From Macrotrachela quadricornifera (Eukaryota; Rotifera; Eurotatoria; Philodinida; Philodinidae): a stretch of DNA of 64,000 bases. The DNA is taken from the NCBI GenBank assembly GCA_022393335.1, contig JAJEKB010020892.1, positions 48,481-112,480 on the forward strand. The letters run 5' to 3'. Under the pieces are notes generated by a model. It was not told where the DNA came from. It did no database searches and saw nothing but the letters and a program-made list of their open reading frames with translations. The translations under genes and the position numbers were made by a program. Numbering within the stretch: position 1 is the stretch's first letter; every line of letters begins with the position of its first letter. This document shows, in pieces, positions 36,459 to 48,435 of the stretch.

Positions 36459-37748
36459 AAATTACTCTGGTACAGCGTCTTGAAAGTGCATATCGATGGA
36501 TAAAAATTCAAATGCTTGAATTAAATCTATTTAGAACAACTGCTACACTTACTGATCTCTATGAATTGAAGAGTGCAAGAATCGCTACTCGTGTTTATTT
36601 GATTGTTTTATTACTTGCCCTTAGTATTATTACTATCTATTTATCATCATCAGTTCGAGTTCATACCAACACTATAGAAAATCCATCTCAAATGATTTTT
36701 GAAAATTTGTACAACAGATATACTACTGCACTTCAGTGTCCATGTGAACACATTGCTAATTCATATGAATTATTCACTTCGTTATCCCCTACATTTCATC
36801 CTATTTGCTCAAGTTTATTTATATCTGATGCATGGATTGTTTCTATATCGAGTTTGAATACAGAAGACACAGTTTATGATCTCATAGATTTTCAAGTAGC
36901 TGGTCCAGTTTTTTTCAACACTCTAGCCGCATTATGTTCGCTTTCGAATACAACAATTAATAATGCTTGGTATAGTTTTAGTCAAACTCCGTTGATTACT
37001 GATTTTACATTAACTAAATCAGAATTTCAGATACGAAGAAACATAGCAATCGAACAATTTCAGAAGAATACAATCAGTGAGTTCAAACGTGTTCTTTCAC
37101 TGGTTGACTTACATACAAGAACAATGTATACTACGGGATATGTCAATGTTGAGCTTTCTACAGATCAGTTAGCGTCTACTACAATACCAATTGATTTTGG
37201 CTGGAAGCCGGCAGAATCAGCTACATGTTCATGTATTCTTAACAAGCAATGTAGTGATCCAATGAGTTTTTTTAATTATACTGATGGTACTGTGTATGCC
37301 CCGTACTATTTGAAGTTTACTCTACCAGATATATTAGTTGGCTGTTTCGTTGTGTCAACTGTTCTTCAATCTTCACTCGTATGCTTCTTTAATCAAACAT
37401 GTTTGGATGCTGTTCAAAATGAGATTAAATCTATACGATCTATTAATATATCTATTCTCGATACAAATAGTACTCGATATTCATCACAAAGTCCTATAGG
37501 AATAATTCTAGATAATCTCATGGTCGAAGTATGGAATGAAACAATTAATTATGATGAATACTATAAACAGTGTGCATCAGAACAATGTACGTATACATAC
37601 ACATCTCATGATAATCTATTTCAAATAATTACCACACTTATGGGTTTATTCGGTGGTCTATCCGTGACACTGAAAATGATTATTCCACTCATTGTTCGAT
37701 GGATACGAGATCGTCGACGCCGACATAGAGAGACAAATATATCAACAG
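36459..37748 (+). CDS. three-unit two-TM Cys-rich membrane protein, exon 2 (unit 2)
   Basis: Unit 2, residues about 446-875 of the joined protein. It is open from the acceptor at 36458, 53 nt ahead of its first ATG (36512). The pre-ATG part is coding by homology: the segment before LELNLF aligns with the one before IELNFF in unit 1. TM1 about 491-511, TM2 about 835-858, with the same 12-cysteine ectodomain (LQCPC, HPIC, ALC, CSC, QC, VGC, LVC, TC, QCASEQCTY). The exon ends at a consensus donor, CAG before GTAAGA (37749), in phase 1. Without splicing the frame runs six more codons to a TGA (37766-37768). The next acceptor in the same phase is at 38929. The conserved TM2 block GLFGGLSVTLK matches GIYGGLIVVLR and GLYGGLTTTLK of the other units. 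Confidence 0.85.
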
Positions 37749-38929
37749 GTAAGATAAATCAAAATTGATGATCATATATAATGTGAAAGTTCAGGGGCGT
37801 ATCGAAGGGGGGTTGCGTGGGGCGTTACGCCCCCCTGCTTTAGAAATTTTTGTTTTTTTTTAGTCAATAAAATGGAAAAAAAGTGTTTTCGGGATGTTTT
37901 GGTGCTCGATTTATACAAACGAAGATGTTACGCCCCCCCCCCCTGATTTTAGAATTTGAAACACCGGTAGGTTTACCCCGCCCCCCTGCCTTGGAGATCT
38001 CGATACGCCCCTGTGTGAAAGTAATAAAAACTATTAGCAAGATTACCATCATTCTAATAGACATAAATTACGATGAAATTTTTATTAGCTATTATACATC
38101 TTTAGGTTTTAACTGACATATAGTTTGTATCTTTCGACATAACCATTAACAAAATGATTACCTAAGAAAAGGAAGTACTCGTGCAATGGAGTAATACTTT
38201 TAATATTGGTTTATCAAATACATTTTGCGAGAATAATGTGTTTTCATTGTATATAATAAACAAGAGAGGAAATAGTTTTTTGTCAATCACTAACGAGTTT
38301 TTGTCATAACATGTGTTTATTAAACAAATGTAATCGTTGATATTTTGCATGATAACTTTTATATCATATATATTGTTTAGTAAGGTTTTCGTATTTTCAT
38401 ATTGAAAAAAACACACTCTTACTTAATAGTGTTGTTCGAAGAAAAATCAGAAACAACAGTCAATTCATATGATAAAGCTCATAGATTGCTTTTTCTACCA
38501 GTAAGAGCGTACAATTTATTTACAGAATATTTAATAAATTCAATATTTATTGAGTAAAATAATCTTTTATTATAGAAAGAGTTAAATTTTACTTTGTATT
38601 ATAAAACATAGAGTAATTCGATACATTTAAGAACTTCATGTTATGTTGCATATCATTCTTTTCATATTCTATGATAGACATGTATTGTAAGACGAATTTG
38701 ATAGTCATTATAAATGTGTCAAGTTGATTTAAATCATGAATAAATCATACAAAGTCATAATTTATAATAATACTGATTTCATCAATTTACAAGTAGTTTC
38801 AATCTTATTAATTATATCAATACTCTATTTCTTATAATATAATTAATCTATATTAGCAAATCAATCTGAAATCATAGTGATTTTTAATAATCAACCAAAT
38901 ATGACCATATACTAATATATTTATTTTAG
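37749..38929 (+). other. intron 2 of the three-unit gene, enlarged
   Basis: 1181 nt from GTAAGA to TTATTTTAG, phase 1 at both sides (the joined codon is GAT). It carries a hAT-type MITE at 37791-38014. The remaining sequence is non-coding and AT-rich. Intron 1 of the same gene is only 50 nt. Confidence 0.75.
37791..38014. mobile_element. hAT-type MITE with 8-bp target duplication
   Basis: Terminal inverted repeats are tcaggggcgtatcga and tcgatacgcccctgt. The flanking octamer gtgaaagt is identical at 37783-37790 and 38015-38022. An 8-bp duplication with CAGGGGCG ends is typical of hAT. The interior has C-rich runs and no transposase. Frames 37864-38064 and 37883-38116 within it are not genes. 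Confidence 0.9.
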
Positions 38930-40206
38930 ATCGGCGATCGCCTACTCGTCAATTAAATGCTGTTTGGCGTATGTTAAAAACCAAATTATTAAAACTTAAT
39001 TTATTCAAAAGTGAACTAACATTGGATGATGATCGACGTCGTCATAGAGAAATTATAACTACACGCATCTATGTATTACTACTCACTATTGCTGTCATCA
39101 TTCTTGTCATTTATACTTGTGTAGACACTCAAATTCACGTAGTTACATTTCTTAATCCATCTGAGAAAAAATTTGATGAGCTTCGACTTCATTCTAAATA
39201 TTCAACAACACTCGATTGTCCTTGTAAGAATATTAGTGTTCCGTATCATTCATTCATTTCAATAGAACCTTATTATCATCAATTATGTTCAAGTGATTTT
39301 GTTGCAATAAATTCTAGTTGGATCTCTTTACTTTATTCATCTACAGCAGGTTTTGAATATTCCTATGATGATTACCGTCTTTTTGTTGTACCACAATTTA
39401 AATTACTTTCTTCATTATGTACACTTGCTAATGAAACTGTTACTGAAGCAATAAATCAATTCTACCCAAATATACTAATTAATGAAAGAGTGCAATCTCG
39501 TGAAGCCATAGAAGTGCAAGCTAACGCTACTCTTAATCAATTTCGTATATCGACTTCTCGAACATTTGTACGAACTCTTGATTTTATTCGATCTATGGCT
39601 CAAGGGAATGGTATTGTCTCTTCTATATTTTCTAATTGGCATTTTCTTTCTTTGGATACAATCGTCGAGATGTCTGCTCTATGGGCTGAACCACGTTCTT
39701 ATGGTACTGATAGTTGTTCTTGTGGCACAAGTGCCATGTGCACTTCTCAAGCATCATTTAATGAATTAATTGTTCCTGGTTTTCGTGTTGGATGTTATCC
39801 TTTAGAAGCTCTTCTTCAATCGACACTTGAATGTCTTTATAATATCTCATGTATCGATCAACTCAAATCTATGTATATCTATTCGAATATTACATTCAAT
39901 CCACTTAATACTTCTCTTTCATTTCTTAATGCTACCGTTCAATCTTTAGTCGAAATACTCTTGGTTGAACGATGGGAAACTAGTGTGATTTACAAACAAT
40001 ATTATACAACATGTGCTCCTCTTTCTTGTACTTATACATATGATGGACAAGTCAGTTTAATATATACAATAACAACTATAATTGGTCTTTATGGTGGACT
40101 GACAACTACATTGAAGCTTATCATCCCTGTTTTAGTAAAAATTGGATATTATATAAAAAGATGTCGTCGACAACAAGTTGAACCGACAGTGATACTTATT
40201 ACATAA
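38930..40206 (+). CDS. three-unit two-TM Cys-rich membrane protein, exon 3 (unit 3)
   Basis: Unit 3, residues about 876-1300. The frame is open from the acceptor at 38929 through DRRSPTRQLNAVWR to the first internal ATG (38971), and this leader aligns with the leaders of units 1 and 2. TM1 about 922-941, TM2 about 1256-1278. The same 12 cysteines are present (LDCPC, HQLC, SLC, CSC, MC, VGC, LEC, SC, TCAPLSCTY). A TAA at 40204-40206 ends the protein. An acceptor-like tatattttag at 40371-40380 opens a 31-codon frame, but no in-phase donor was found, so I take 40206 as the end. If unit 3 were a separate gene it would start at 38971 (411 aa). Confidence 0.85.
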
Positions 40207-40640
40207 AAAAATAGACAGATTATGACACACTATCCATTATACTATATATACTTCTGGAAAGCAAAAGTTAGCAACTGTATTTTGGATATATCGTTACTAT
40301 AACAGTATATTTTTAAAAGACTAATGCCATATTCGGAAAGCGCATGAAATTCTCTATCACTCGTTATATTTATATTTTAGATGTCGCTTTTGAACAATCA
40401 ATATAAATTGAGTATAATGAAGACAAGCTCACGTCTAGATTTCCACAGACATGATTTTATCGCTGTAATTAAATAAAGTCTTTTAGATTTCATTCTTCTT
40501 CGCTTTTCTCTCACAGTGGAACGACGCATCGATTCTTGCTACTATTTGTGCTTGTTTTTCAACGCTTTTTCTTTTTCTTATTATTATATATAAAAATTGG
40601 AGTTTACAATCTGACGAGTTGTTATTTTATAAATGTCGTC
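40207..40640. other. intergenic / 3' flank
   Basis: No supported gene. It contains aaataaag at about 40473 as a possible polyadenylation signal, plus the unused acceptor-like sequence noted for the preceding gene. Confidence 0.4.
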
Positions 40641-40710
40641 GATAAATCGACAAGATAATAATCTTGTCGAAATACAGCTACCAATTTAATCACCTGAGAA
40701 GAGCACCCGT

Positions 40711-42362
40711 GTGTATACCGTGTTAAATAATATGCCTCTAGGATCAAACACTGAAATGTCTCAACAAGAGCAACAAATTGTTCATTATAATGCTCCAATA
40801 AATATTCAACAAGTTATGGACCATCAACAGCAGCACTTGGTTTACGCACATCAGACATTAAATAATCAAAATCAGAATCTATATCAGTATCAAGGAGTTA
40901 ATATATAAAACTTATATAATCAACAACAACTACTATCAACTCCCCTAAGCATTCCTCCTTCTTGTCTCACGCAGCATGCAACAATACATTTCAACATGAC
41001 TCAACAACAAAAAATGATATCCGGGCATAATATATCAGGAAATGGAACCGCGTTCTCATCCTCATAAATGAATAATCCAACGATACTAGTAGTAATTCAG
41101 AATCTAATTTGCAAAAACGACCTCAACACATACAGTCAACACGTGTTTATACTCCGTCTAATAATAACAAAAAACTTTTTGGAGCTAATGCGTGGGAGAT
41201 TGATGACAGAAATCTTGAGCATGGAAATCGAAATATACAAGAAAAAAGAGATCTGTTATCACTTACTAATAATCTGCCTCAACTATCTGTTGCAGCTTGC
41301 CGGTTCGCAACAACTCGTTTTCCGTTTTTACCTTTTTCTGTAGTGTTTGCATAAGAAGTTCGAGACAAAGTAGTTATCGATGAATCGTTAAAACATGCTC
41401 AGAAAATTCATAACTTCGAATGGAAAATCATAGCATACAGAAGGGATCGACCAGAAACCAGTGAATGCCGTATCTTAATTTTTGTTGAAAACAGTGAATT
41501 GTTTGCATTTCTCTACAATTAGAGCAACTGGCCTTCATTGATCGCCAGTTATCAGTTTACAATAAAAAGTCCTTCAATACCACCACAACTAGCGCTAGTC
41601 TTACCAGCGGTTTCTCTGCAAATCAATTGGAATGAATCCGTACATGAAGTCAAAAGCAGGTTTTCAAGAGTGGAAAACATTGATCATCTGAAAAATAAAG
41701 CACATCAACCGGTTCGTGTTGTTAAGTTGGAATTCTTATCCGCTGATGCTCGAAGAGAAATATTGAGTAGTGGTGAAATGGGTATTTTGCATATGAACTA
41801 TAAAGTTGTAGAGTATCTGGTTCAAGCCAACTTGTTAATCTGTTCGAACTGTTGTAGAATCGGTCATTTCAGAAAAAGTTGCCTACAAAAGGAAGGAACC
41901 ACATGCACAACATATAGGAAAATTTATCGTGCCATCAAAGATTATGAGTGTTCAGGAGCTATCAGATGCATTCACTGTGGATGTCAACACATTTCGAATG
42001 ATTGCAGACGTAAAGGCGTGAAAGACTATTGTACAGTGCTTACTCGCAATCTGTTAGCGGTTTTACCAACAAATGATGCCAGTGCAGTATCAGGACGTCC
42101 GATTCCTAGCAACCAGATGCTCATTTCAAGGTCAGATTTCTTACCCTATTCTAAGGTTGTACAGTTGTTGCCGATAAACAGTAACGATATGTTAAGTAAA
42201 AAACTAGATTCGATCTTAGAAAAGGTGAACAATGAATGCGCTAAAACACGGAGATCTATTGAAGGATTAAAAACTGAAATGAATCGTCACCAGGTAGAAA
42301 CAAGACAACATGTTGATGTCTTGGAGAACAAAATGAAGATCTTGAAACAAAAAAGTCGATGA
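40711..42362 (+). pseudogene. gag-like ORF1 of a decayed LINE
   Basis: Broken frames join into a Gag-like protein. A Gln-rich N-terminal part (40711-41040) is followed by a basic segment with RFPFLPFSVVF (about 41319-41351), which runs into a degenerate RNA-binding-like region (to about 41520). The long frame 41538-42362 carries SIPPQLALVLPAVSLQINW, then two CCHC-like knuckles (CSNCCRIGHFRKSC and CIHCGCQHISNDC), and ends in a predicted coiled coil (about 42196-42350). Stops at 40906-40908 and 41352-41354 and one near 41520 break it. It fits the nucleic-acid-binding ORF1 of a jockey/CR1-like non-LTR element. Confidence 0.75.
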
Positions 42363-42512
42363 TAACTTATCGCGAATATATACTATCTTGAAAAATATTT
42401 GTATGACACTGTCGGACCCAAAGGGATCAGAAAGCATGATTTGAAAAAGTTACTGAAAACATCAAATCAAAAAGCTTGACGAATATAGAACGTTCAATAC
42501 GGAAATTTCATA

Positions 42513-45180
42513 ATGAACAGTGTAATAACAGACAAATACTTTTCCGATGAAAGGCTTTCAAATATTCTTTCAGAATGGCATTCCTCAGCATCTCTTGTAG
42601 AGCTGCTATCTCAATGGGACTTAAATAAAAAATCTCTATCCCAATCCCCATTCAATTCTATACATACTCTTTGCTTCAATGTTCGAAGTTTCGATATTCG
42701 ATGGGGGAAGGTTAGCCTTTTGGCCACAACTTATAGCTTCGATATAATGGTACATTGCGAAGTTGGTCATATTAATTCATCTCTCACATATGCTGCATTT
42801 GCTAACTATCGCTATTTCTATCAATCGCGTGAAAATGCACACGATGAGATGCTAGTCTTGGTCCGTACAGGTATCTCGGTATCGAGAATCGTGTGTTCAC
42901 TACCAAACGTATGTGCCATAGATCTACATCTAGAACAACCAATTAGAATCATCGCGATTTATGCTCCTGAAAGTAAATTGTGGAAATGGGATGATGTATC
43001 AAGTTTGACTACATCCAGTTGCATAGTCATGGGTGATTTCAATGTGGATTTGAAAAAGATGAGGATAAAGTGGAACTATTAGTTCGATGGATTGCTTAAA
43101 TCTGATTCCAACTGTGCTAGATACTAATACTTCTTTGAGATCTGATAGAACGATTGATTACACATTATCTGCAGGTGTTGACATTGCAGTTCAAACGTAT
43201 GAAGGAGACACAACAAGTGATCATAAACCACTTATATGTAATCTGTCATGCGATGGAAAAGAAAATCAGTATGGTTGTAAAACAAATTGGTCTATATTTT
43301 CACTAGCACTAGCATACATCTTCGACTTTTAGGAGAAACAGTGGTGTGATGACCTCTATGATGGTACATACACACTGTTTAGCTTCTTTTTTATCACTTT
43401 TAGTTGCTTGCTGCACCACATACTATCCTCTCAATTCTGCTTGAACTTCGAGCACTACTGGCTCAAAGTCGTAGGCTCTCATTCAAGGCTAAAAGAAAGG
43501 GAGACGTATATCTTTGTCAAGAGGCGCATTATTTACGCAACAGAGCACTATATGAATTAAAACGATTCCAGGAAAATCCGTTGAGTAAACAGCGGAAGGA
43601 ACGGCAGTATTCTGGAATAAAACTAAACGACATTTTCGATCTTCCACGTCTACCCTAAGAGGGTTAATATTATCAGATGGGAATGTAACAAGAGATCCGC
43701 AAACAATAGCAAATGTTGCAGCCGATTATTATGCATCTCTATTTAAATCACCGGAAGTGTATCGTCCGCATCCATATGGAGATTATCCAGCAACGTAGGA
43801 AAACAGCATGTCGGACCCCATCCCACCTGTAACATACCCAGAAATCTTCAAAGTATTAACAAAACGGAAGAAGAAGCTATCATGCAATGTGCATGACCTG
43901 TCATCATTTCTTCTAGAACAAATACTCCATAATTACTGGCATTTGCTGGTCAAATTGTATACTACCTGATAATCAATCTGGCTTTAGGTCAGGTTTTCGA
44001 CTTCAGACACGAGTACTGTTATTAATAGAACAGATAGTTTCGTACATGCCCAATTGTTCTCCGGTTGCAACAGTATTCGCAGACTTTAAGTTTGCCTTTG
44101 GCCAGCTATGGTATGAGGGTTGTCTAGGCAAACTGACTCGTATGGGAATTCCAGAGTTATGTGAACTGAATTAGAGCATGGCTGGAAGAACGGCGTGGCA
44201 TGATTGAAATATAGGACAAGAGATCTAAATGGTTTTCTGTACATCGTGGTGATTCACAAGGATCTAGCCTCACGCCGTCGTTATTCATAACTTACTATAG
44301 GGACATGTCAGAATTCTTGGCAAAGGCAATGTCCTTCTCCTTTGCTGGCGATGTGGCTGCAGTGATAGCGGGTAAGATAGGCGAACAATTCACGGTTCAG
44401 TGTATTGACTTAAAACGAAGATTAAAAAAGCTGTTCGAATATCTGAAATTTTATGTAATACTATCAGTTCAACCGATTAACTACTCGAAGACTGTGGCAG
44501 TGTTGAAATCAACTGAGTATCGTCTTTTAAGTATTTAGGTTACTCGTTAACAACTAAACTGGAATGGGACAATGTCATACAAAGATCCTGTATGCAAGTT
44601 CGTCAGCAAATAAGACTTGTTAACTCAATACGTTTTGCAGGTATTACATCACCTTCTCTGGGACGTGCTTTATTTTCTATACTTGTACTACCATTCTTCA
44701 CTTCGCTTTTTGCTCTCTACCCTCTATTTACCAACTGTCAACAATCAAATTTAAATCACTTGTATTATGCATGTCTTAAACGTGTAATGCATCGTAGTCA
44801 CTGGAACGACTTTTTTTTGCATCTGCTTATAATGAACCCTCGTTAGATGATCTATGCTTCCGATACTTGATTAAATATTGCAATAAGCTAAATTCATCTG
44901 GCGACGGGCGTCTCTTAATTGAACAAATGTTATTAAAAAATCACAGGGCTCAATGGAACGAACTTGAGATTAGGATACGACAGATGTGACTTTCACAACG
45001 TTACAATTCTCACCTCGATGTGTTTTCAATGGTCCTGGATTGGATAGCACGATACGGTACAAAGGATTCTGTCATTTCGCTAAATAAGGATGATCTTCGC
45101 TGTTTTGTGAAACATTCAGATACCTTCTAGTATCGCAGATCTTTCAGATCACCATTAAGGGACGTTATATTTCTTACATC
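42513..45180 (+). pseudogene. decayed LINE ORF2: endonuclease and reverse transcriptase
   Basis: Successive frames carry an APE-type endonuclease: CFNVRSFDIRWGK (about 42672-42710), IIAIYAPESK, MGDFNVDLKK (about 43027-43060), then RTIDYTL and TSDHKPL (43147-43235). Next comes a linker and RT fragments: GNVTRDPQTIANVAADYYASLFKSP (from 43680), HRGDSQGSSLTPSLFITYY (about 44245-44300) and FAGD (about 44341), where RTs have FADD, so the first catalytic Asp of the pair is lost. The terminal part continues to about 45180 with many stops. The element is clearly dead and much older than the RTE copy at 16287-19719. The clade (jockey/CR1-like) is a tentative call. Confidence 0.78.
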
Positions 45181-46699
45181 GCTCTTGAACAATTGTTCTT
45201 GCAAGATTTAGGTTGCAGCTTGTAATGGTTCTCTTTTCTGCTATTTTTTGTTTTAACTTTTCTCTTTTTTTTATTGCTTACGAATATCTCGAAGGTACAT
45301 TGTCCCTTTAGGCTCATAAGGGTCACAGGGTATATGATTGCAAATAAAAGAAAGATGTCCTTTTGGAGTAAAAAATAAGTACTTCACTTCATCACTTTGG
45401 TTATTACCCATGTTAGGTCATTATAGCTGGTGATCATCAAATTTAACTGGAATGCATTCTAACAAGTAAGGTTATGGATTCCTAGACCGAAGTGAGTATA
45501 TTTGGCGAGCTTTAACTTCATTTCTTGCGCTTTCAAGTAAATAATGGTGTTATTTTACGTGTTACTCAAAAGAATCATGATAAAAACTGATAGAGCCAGA
45601 TCATGCCAATACTTTTTTGTTCAATAACATTTGATTTACGAGTTTAAACATTTATTATTAATATGTATTTGGTATTACTAGTTCCTATAAAAACTACTAT
45701 ATGATAATTAATGATTCGAATGTCATAACAAAATTAAGATAGATTATTGTTTTTGGTGTGATTAACAATAAATATCGATTAAAAGACTCGTTTCTCTTCT
45801 TTGCATAAGTTTCCATAAGGACTTTGATCTAATATTGTGATGTCAGATCTAAGTCTAATGGCCACTAATAATATCACATGGAGTCTGTTTATCCTTTAAA
45901 ACTTCTCCAATTTTATGAGGAGTCAAAAAAAATAATGAAATTCAAACAATAACTACGAAGTCAATTCAATAACTTTTGTTTATTTTAAAAGGATACCTTA
46001 AGAATGAGTTAAAAAAATAAAACTTTCCATGTAATATCACAACAACTATATCAAATATATGGCATAGAGAGAGATGGATGAGATGTTGTTTTTCACGAAT
46101 AGATACAGCGCAATTCAGAGAACTTTTGGATCATTCTATACATCAAACTGAGGTTTGAAAAAACTTTAAAACTTTTATCATTGAAATTGATACAGTTATA
46201 TAATTGAAAAAGCTTGTCAGTGTGGCCCTTTTAAGGCTAAAATGTGGAATTCATATATTCGTATGAGTTAGGAGTGGTGCCTTTATAAGTTTTTACAATG
46301 TCCTATTCTATCTTGACAGATATATGTTTGCAGCAAAGCTTTAGAGTGAAAGAGAACGATGATAAATTACGGGAATCATTTATTATGTCACGTCTGCTGC
46401 AATCGGGAGGTGTTTTCATGGAAGTATCTGTAATTGGCACTTGTCTCTAAGGGGAAGGAATGCCTGTAAAGGGAGTGAGTAAAACCTCGACTTAAAAGTT
46501 ACACTCACTATTTTTTTTCGCAAAAATATGTGAGTTTCACAAAATCATTGATAGTAACATTTCGATTATTGTCGTTATTTAAAAAGATATTTTAGATTTG
46601 ATTGAAAATTTTTATTGGAATAAATGTGTGAAAAGCTTTTCTGATTAGTTACGGTGATTATAAAATGTTCAGCTTCTATAAGATGAATAACAATTAGGT
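45181..46699. other. LINE 3' flank and intergenic
   Basis: Likely the LINE 3' end (to about 45355, with aaataaaagaaag), then AT-rich sequence without recognisable genes. Confidence 0.4.
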
Positions 46700-46815
46700 T
46701 TATTTTCGTCGTTTTCCACCAATAAAAGGAAAACCACGATGTTCTTTGCTAGGTGTTTGATTTGTATTTTGTGTATTTGATGATGCAGATCCCACAAGAT
46801 CCGAGACACTTTCAT
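46700..46815 (-). CDS. alternative last exon of the dynamin-like gene
   Basis: The minus-strand acceptor ttatttattTAG precedes 46815. The frame then encodes about 38 residues, including ESVSDLVGSASSNTQ and ending in a basic GGKRRK before the TAA at 46700-46702. It fits in phase 1 to a candidate donor GTATGA inside exon 3 (exon 3 would end at 48213), giving a 1004-residue form, or directly to exon 2. No independent start is present, so I treat it as a 3' exon. RNA evidence is needed to prefer it over the stop in exon 3. Confidence 0.55.
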
Positions 46816-48171
46816 CTAAATAAATAACCATTCATTTATTCAATTGATCATTAATATAATATTTCTCAAATATTAAAAAGAAATGTCACCAAAGGAGTAG
46901 AACAAAAGTGATTCAATGGAAATATCAAGAAACTCTCGCTAGATAGTTTGAGGAAATTTTTAATTCAAGATTATCAATCAATAGAAGTTACTATAAAGAT
47001 ATACTTTTTAAAAAGCAATTAGATATTCTGAAAGCCCATAAAGTTTTCTATTAATCTGTATAAATACGCTTTAGTTTCGACTTATTCATTAGCAAAATAA
47101 ATTGAGGAGAGCAGATTCATCTTATGAGCTTTTTCTTACTATAGAATTATCGTTTGAGAAAAGTTATTGGTTATTCTTCAAGAAATTGAAATTCTCTATA
47201 ATCTAATGTATTAATGTGCAGTATCTTGAATTTAAGCAGCGAAAAAAATACAGATTTTTGGTATTTGTTGATTAAAAGTAGGTTGATTGTACTGAAATTT
47301 TATTTCAGTATATGAATGCACAAAAAAAAGAGATAAATATACAGAGAGACAGAGAAATCAAGTCTATAGGAATCTGGACATGAGGATGTCTTCGTTATAT
47401 TCAAAATTTTTTTGGTAATAAGTACGTATAAATTAAAACTTAATTATATCGAATGTTAGAAAACTTCACGAGCTTTCAGAATATCTAATTAATTTCTAAA
47501 AAATAAATTTGAAATACAAGTAATGTCGATCTGCACCTTATCATTCCTCATTGAACGAGTAATTAACTCTATATAACAAATTAACCGAATATTACTTGAT
47601 AAACATAAATGAAAATATTATAAGTATTCGATAAATCTCTCGTAACTGTAACTTTTATTTTTCTTCGTATCATTCTTGTGTTCTGCCATTTATCGGTATG
47701 GTTATTAAAACCTCTACTCCAGTTGCCGAACATTGACTCAAAAAGAATCTGCTCATTACTCACAACTTTGCTTTCGTTATTAGATGTGATCACAACTATG
47801 ATAAATGGATAGACACAATCGAAGATAGTATCGAACGAATTTATGATTAGATTTCAGCAAAAATATTTCACAATAGAATCCTACACAAACAGTTATACTT
47901 GTCTCAGTTTGTGTCTGTAGTAACAATACCGACATTCATTACTATCGAGTTAATGACAATTGTATCAATATTAAAATGCTGTTTTATTAATCTAATTTCT
48001 TTGGACTAGTTTGAAGGAAGTAAAAAGATTCTGTTTAAAAACTTATTCTCTATTCACTAATGATTTTCTATTAAAAATATTTCTTTTGCAATAATCTAAG
48101 ATAAATAAACTATTTTTTATTTTCTTTGTCTGTTTATTATTATATTCCTGTACTTAAATGCACCTTTCTAA
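46816..48171. other. intron or 3' flank of the dynamin-like gene
   Basis: Non-coding and AT-rich. If the last exon at 46700-46815 is used, this is most of a 1.4-kb intron; otherwise it is downstream sequence. Confidence 0.45.
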
Positions 48172-48374
48172 TTATCTTTTTGCTAGTTGATTATGGTTTT
48201 GTTTAATCATACTATCTGTATCATCATTTGTTGAATTTCCATCTTGAAGAATAGGTTTGGGTATTGCTCGTGGAAGTGTTGATGTAGCTTGGGAATTATT
48301 CTGTGTGACATCGTTCGATGATACATATATATAATTATTGTTGCTGATTGTGTCATATGGATGATTACTGTCCG
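48172..48374 (-). CDS. dynamin-like GTPase, exon 3
   Basis: Starts after a pyrimidine-rich acceptor (ttttttttaatag). The frame continues exon 2 in phase 1 across a 61-nt intron (48375-48435). It encodes a polar, Asn/Ser/Thr-rich tail including NNNYIYVSSNDV and TLPRAIPKPI and stops at a TAA (48172-48174). This completes a 979-residue protein. The tail is probably disordered. Confidence 0.7.
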
Positions 48375-48435
48375 CTATTAAAAAAAACCAGGGAAAATTA
48401 TATTAAAAAATGTTAATTTAATAGTATATAAATAC

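Noticed and set aside
37864..38116. Two small frames with Pro/Arg-rich translation
   Set aside because: They lie in the C-rich interior of the hAT MITE.
40371..40480. Possible fourth exon of the three-unit membrane protein after tatattttag
   Set aside because: The only upstream GT near the end of unit 3 (40189) is not in a matching phase with the phase-1 pattern of the gene, and the TAA at 40206 gives a plausible end.
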